From Halopolyspora algeriensis (GTDB lineage Bacteria > Actinomycetota > Actinomycetes > Mycobacteriales > Pseudonocardiaceae): a stretch of 64,000 nucleotides of DNA. The stretch is taken from positions 62,001 through 126,000 of the forward strand of contig NZ_QPJC01000004.1 of NCBI RefSeq assembly GCF_003337235.1, written 5' to 3'. Below the pieces are notes generated by a model. The model made no database searches. It saw only the letters and a list, made by a program, of their open reading frames with translations, and had not been told where the DNA came from. Below, piece after piece: positions 61,952 through 64,000 of the stretch. Both the position numbers and the translations under genes were made by a program. The stretch's first letter is position 1; the number at the start of each line of letters is the position of its first letter.

Positions 61952-63141
61952 CGCGACCCTCCGAGAATGTTGTCGAGCACCGCGGGCGGTCCGTCCTGCG
62001 CGGGTGGTTCCGGGCTACCGGGCGCGGCCTCCGGTGCACCTTCCGAATCCTGCGGCGGCACGGCCGGGGAGGAGGCGTCCTTGCCCTGCTGTACCCGGTT
62101 TCGCAGCGGCAACGGCAACAACGGCTCCGAATCGACCATCTGCTCCAGGATGTTGCTCAAGTCCAGGTCGAGCCGTACGTCCGTATTGACGTAGTCGCCC
62201 TTGAGCGGTTTCATCGCGTACTCGGGGAACGGATAGGTCGCGAGGTAGCCGATCGCTTTCGGCAGCGCTTCCCCGGTCTCGGCGAGTTTGCGCAGCGTCG
62301 GCTCCAGCGCGCGGAGATCGGCGATCAGGTCCTTCTGACTCTTGTTGATCGTGTCCACGGTCACCGCGGAGAGCCGATCGAGGGACTGCAACATGGTCAC
62401 CAGCCGGTCCCGCTGCCGGTTGATGACCTCGATTCCCGGCCCCAGTTCCTCCAGGGCCGTGGTGATGTTCCCGGTTTGCGAGCGCAGAGTGCTGGACAGC
62501 CGGTTCATCCCGTCTATGGCTCGCGTGATGTCGTCCTTCTGGCTGTCGAGCCGGCTGACCGTCTCGTCCAGGTTGGCCAACAGGGAGCGCAGCTGAGGCT
62601 CGTTGCCGGACAGGGCCGCGTTGAGCTCTTCGGTGATCGTCCCGAGCTGGGCGATGCCCCCACCGTTGAGCAACATCGACAGAGCGCCGAGGACTTCCTC
62701 GATTTCCGGGTTCCGGCCGGTCCGTTCCAGCGGGATCACGGCTCCGTCGGACAGCCTGCCCCGGGCCGGTGCCTTCGCGGGGGCACCGAGTTCGACGAAC
62801 TTCGCCCCCAGCAGGCTCGATTGACGCAGGCGGGCGGTGGCATTCGCGGGCAGGCGAGTATCACCGTTGACCAGGACCGTCACCACGGCCGTGGCGTTGT
62901 CCTCGCTGAGCCGGATGCTTTCGACCTTGCCGACGGCGACGTCGTTGACGCGCACGCTTGCCTGAGGCACGAGATTGAGCGCATCCGCGAAGTGCACCGT
63001 CACGCGGTACGGGTGCTCACCCAGCTCGGCCCCACCGGGCAACGGGATGCTGTGCATGTCGGGCAACCCCGCTACGCCGCACCCCGTGAGCGTCAGCGAC
63101 GCCACGAGCACCCCTGCCACGATCCTGTTCCCGTTCATCAC
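61948..63141 (-). CDS. MCE-family lipoprotein, MceE position
   Basis: 397 aa with a lipobox: the signal peptide ends VASLTLTGCGVAG, so the mature N-terminal Cys is lipidated, as in MceE/LprK. MCE domain: YRVTVHFADALNLVPQASVR, VNDVAVGKVESIRL, SSLLGAKFVELG. The C-terminal ~70 residues are Pro/Ala/Gly/Glu-rich. Three bases separate it from the mceD-like stop, and it overlaps the next gene by four bases. Part of the same operon. Confidence 0.92.
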   Translation of the reverse strand: MMNGNRIVAGVLVASLTLTGCGVAGLPDMHSIPLPGGAELGEHPYRVTVHFADALNLVPQASVRVNDVAVGKVESIRLSEDNATAVVTVLVNGDTRLPANATARLRQSSLLGAKFVELGAPAKAPARGRLSDGAVIPLERTGRNPEIEEVLGALSMLLNGGGIAQLGTITEELNAALSGNEPQLRSLLANLDETVSRLDSQKDDITRAIDGMNRLSSTLRSQTGNITTALEELGPGIEVINRQRDRLVTMLQSLDRLSAVTVDTINKSQKDLIADLRALEPTLRKLAETGEALPKAIGYLATYPFPEYAMKPLKGDYVNTDVRLDLDLSNILEQMVDSEPLLPLPLRNRVQQGKDASSPAVPPQDSEGAPEAAPGSPEPPAQDGPPAVLDNILGGSR

Positions 63142-63144
63142 CGA

Positions 63145-64000
63145 TCACTCCCCGCCGGAAAGTCCCGTGCCTTTTGTCGGTGTCACCTCGAGTACCGGTA
63201 GCGGCAGTGGCGGCAGCTCCCCCTGCTGCAGGTGATGCAACGTCTCGCCCACCGACGGCAGCTTCAGCGTCCCGTCGAGGACGGGCTGAAGCTTGTCACA
63301 GGCCTTGTCCACCTGTTCCGGAACAGGTTTCGGAGTGCTGTACTCGAGGAGCTTGCACACCATCAACACGGGCGGGTGAGTGAGTTCGTTGATGTGGACA
63401 CGCACACCGATGGCGCCGGTCTCGGCGTCGTAGGCATTGACGAAGTTGGAGGCGCCGAGCGGTGCCACATCGATCACCTCGGCCAGGGCCTTGCGCTGAT
63501 CCACCAGTGCCTGCGTGATATCGGTGAGGTTTTCCACGTTCGACGAAACCGTGGCACGGTTGTTCTCGATGAACTTCTTGACGTCGGTCAACGCCGTGGC
63601 CAGGGAGCTCAGCGCCGCCCCCACCTGCTCGCGTTCCCCCGCGAGAAAACCGGTGACGTCGGCGAGTTTTCCGTAGAACTGCCGGATCTGTCGGTCGCTT
63701 TTGGCCAGGGTTGCGGTGAATTCGTTGAGATTGTCCACCGTGGCGAAGAGATCCTCTTCGGAGTTCGACAACGTCGTGGCCAATTCGCCGAGCCGTTCGA
63801 CCGTCGCGTTGAGCGTCTCCCCGTTGCCGTCGAGGGCCTTCGCACCGCTGTCGAGCAGGTCCGACAGTGCTCCTCGCTTGTTCGCCCCCTCCGGGCCGAG
63901 TGCCTTGGACAACTTGTTGACGTTGCGATACAGCTCGTCCAGTTCGGCCGGTGTCGCCGTGCGATCGTTCGGGATGGTGGCGCCGGAGGACATCCGTGGC
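63145..64000 (-). CDS. MCE-family protein, MceD position (5' end outside window)
   Basis: The frame is open to the right edge; the MCE domain itself is mostly outside. Visible are the C-terminal helical region (ELDELYRNVNKLSKALGPEG, LATTLSNSEEDLFATVDNLN, EREQVGAALSSLATALTDVK) and the conserved C-terminal end PPVLMVCKLLEYSTP. Position before the lipoprotein gene fits mceD. The operon continues to the right. Confidence 0.88.
   Translation of the reverse strand, partial: PRMSSGATIPNDRTATPAELDELYRNVNKLSKALGPEGANKRGALSDLLDSGAKALDGNGETLNATVERLGELATTLSNSEEDLFATVDNLNEFTATLAKSDRQIRQFYGKLADVTGFLAGEREQVGAALSSLATALTDVKKFIENNRATVSSNVENLTDITQALVDQRKALAEVIDVAPLGASNFVNAYDAETGAIGVRVHINELTHPPVLMVCKLLEYSTPKPVPEQVDKACDKLQPVLDGTLKLPSVGETLHHLQQGELPPLPLPVLEVTPTKGTGLSGGE

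Overview
The window is high-GC DNA with dense genes, short gaps and many GTG starts. It is bacterial chromosome from an actinomycete, most likely of the mycolate/Pseudonocardiales side of the phylum (inference). Supporting markers are an mce operon, a FolP2-GpgS pair in mycobacterial order, a DUF5313 protein, an F420-type PPOX protein, a Methyltransf_19 (DUF574) protein and a virS/mymA/lipR-like cluster. I see no rRNA, tRNA, CRISPR array, transposase, integrase or phage gene. The content is accessory catabolism, transport and regulation rather than a housekeeping block.

Layout. 1-2.4 kb: the 3' part of an NlpC/P60 hydrolase, a methyltransferase, a CPTCN membrane protein with a dyad at its promoter, and a GlsB-type stress protein. 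2.6-4.1 kb: an OFA-family MFS transporter with a 42-aa partner. 4.1-9.6 kb: a quinate/shikimate catabolic cluster (MHS transporter, TetR regulator, NAD-type shikimate/quinate dehydrogenase, QsuB-like dehydroshikimate dehydratase) with two related TetR-operator-like palindromes. 10.7-14.8 kb: remains of a hexuronide/gluconate locus (gluconokinase, ManD-family dehydratase, GPH symporter). Here a truncated uidA and a truncated uxuB meet head to head at a deletion scar. 15.5-19.1 kb and 54.8-56.9 kb: two paralogous modules, each with a 372-aa MetE-like (YxjG/YxjH-type) methyltransferase and an IclR regulator. The first also has an aromatic-acid transporter.

19.2-22 kb: a single-chain desaturase/ferredoxin reductase/ferredoxin with a divergent TetR gene. 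22-25.7 kb: a three-subunit PaoABC-type molybdenum aldehyde oxidoreductase. 26-34 kb: DinB and PEBP proteins, a PAP2-like/kinase-like/flippase three-domain membrane protein, an SDR, a duplicated membrane protein, and an intact archease gene downstream of a broken rtcB. 34.4-41.3 kb: a P-loop kinase/aldo-keto reductase fusion and a virS-mymA-lipR-like operon (divergent AraC regulator, Baeyer-Villiger monooxygenase, esterase, GMC oxidoreductase).

41-54.7 kb: single enzymes, transporters and regulators (AKR, MBL-fold hydrolase, nitronate monooxygenase, FNT channel, NUDIX, LuxR, acyl-CoA synthetase, MarR/FUSC pair). 57-64 kb: GpgS, FolP2, a DMT transporter, and the end of an mce operon (mceD-E-F-like) that runs off the right edge.

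The most informative observations are decay and fusion events: the uidA/uxuB junction, the rtcB pseudogene next to an intact archease gene, the kinase-AKR fusion, the PAP2/kinase/flippase chain, and the twin MetE-like/IclR modules with palindromes in both regulatory regions. All functional calls come from reading protein motifs; no database search was run.
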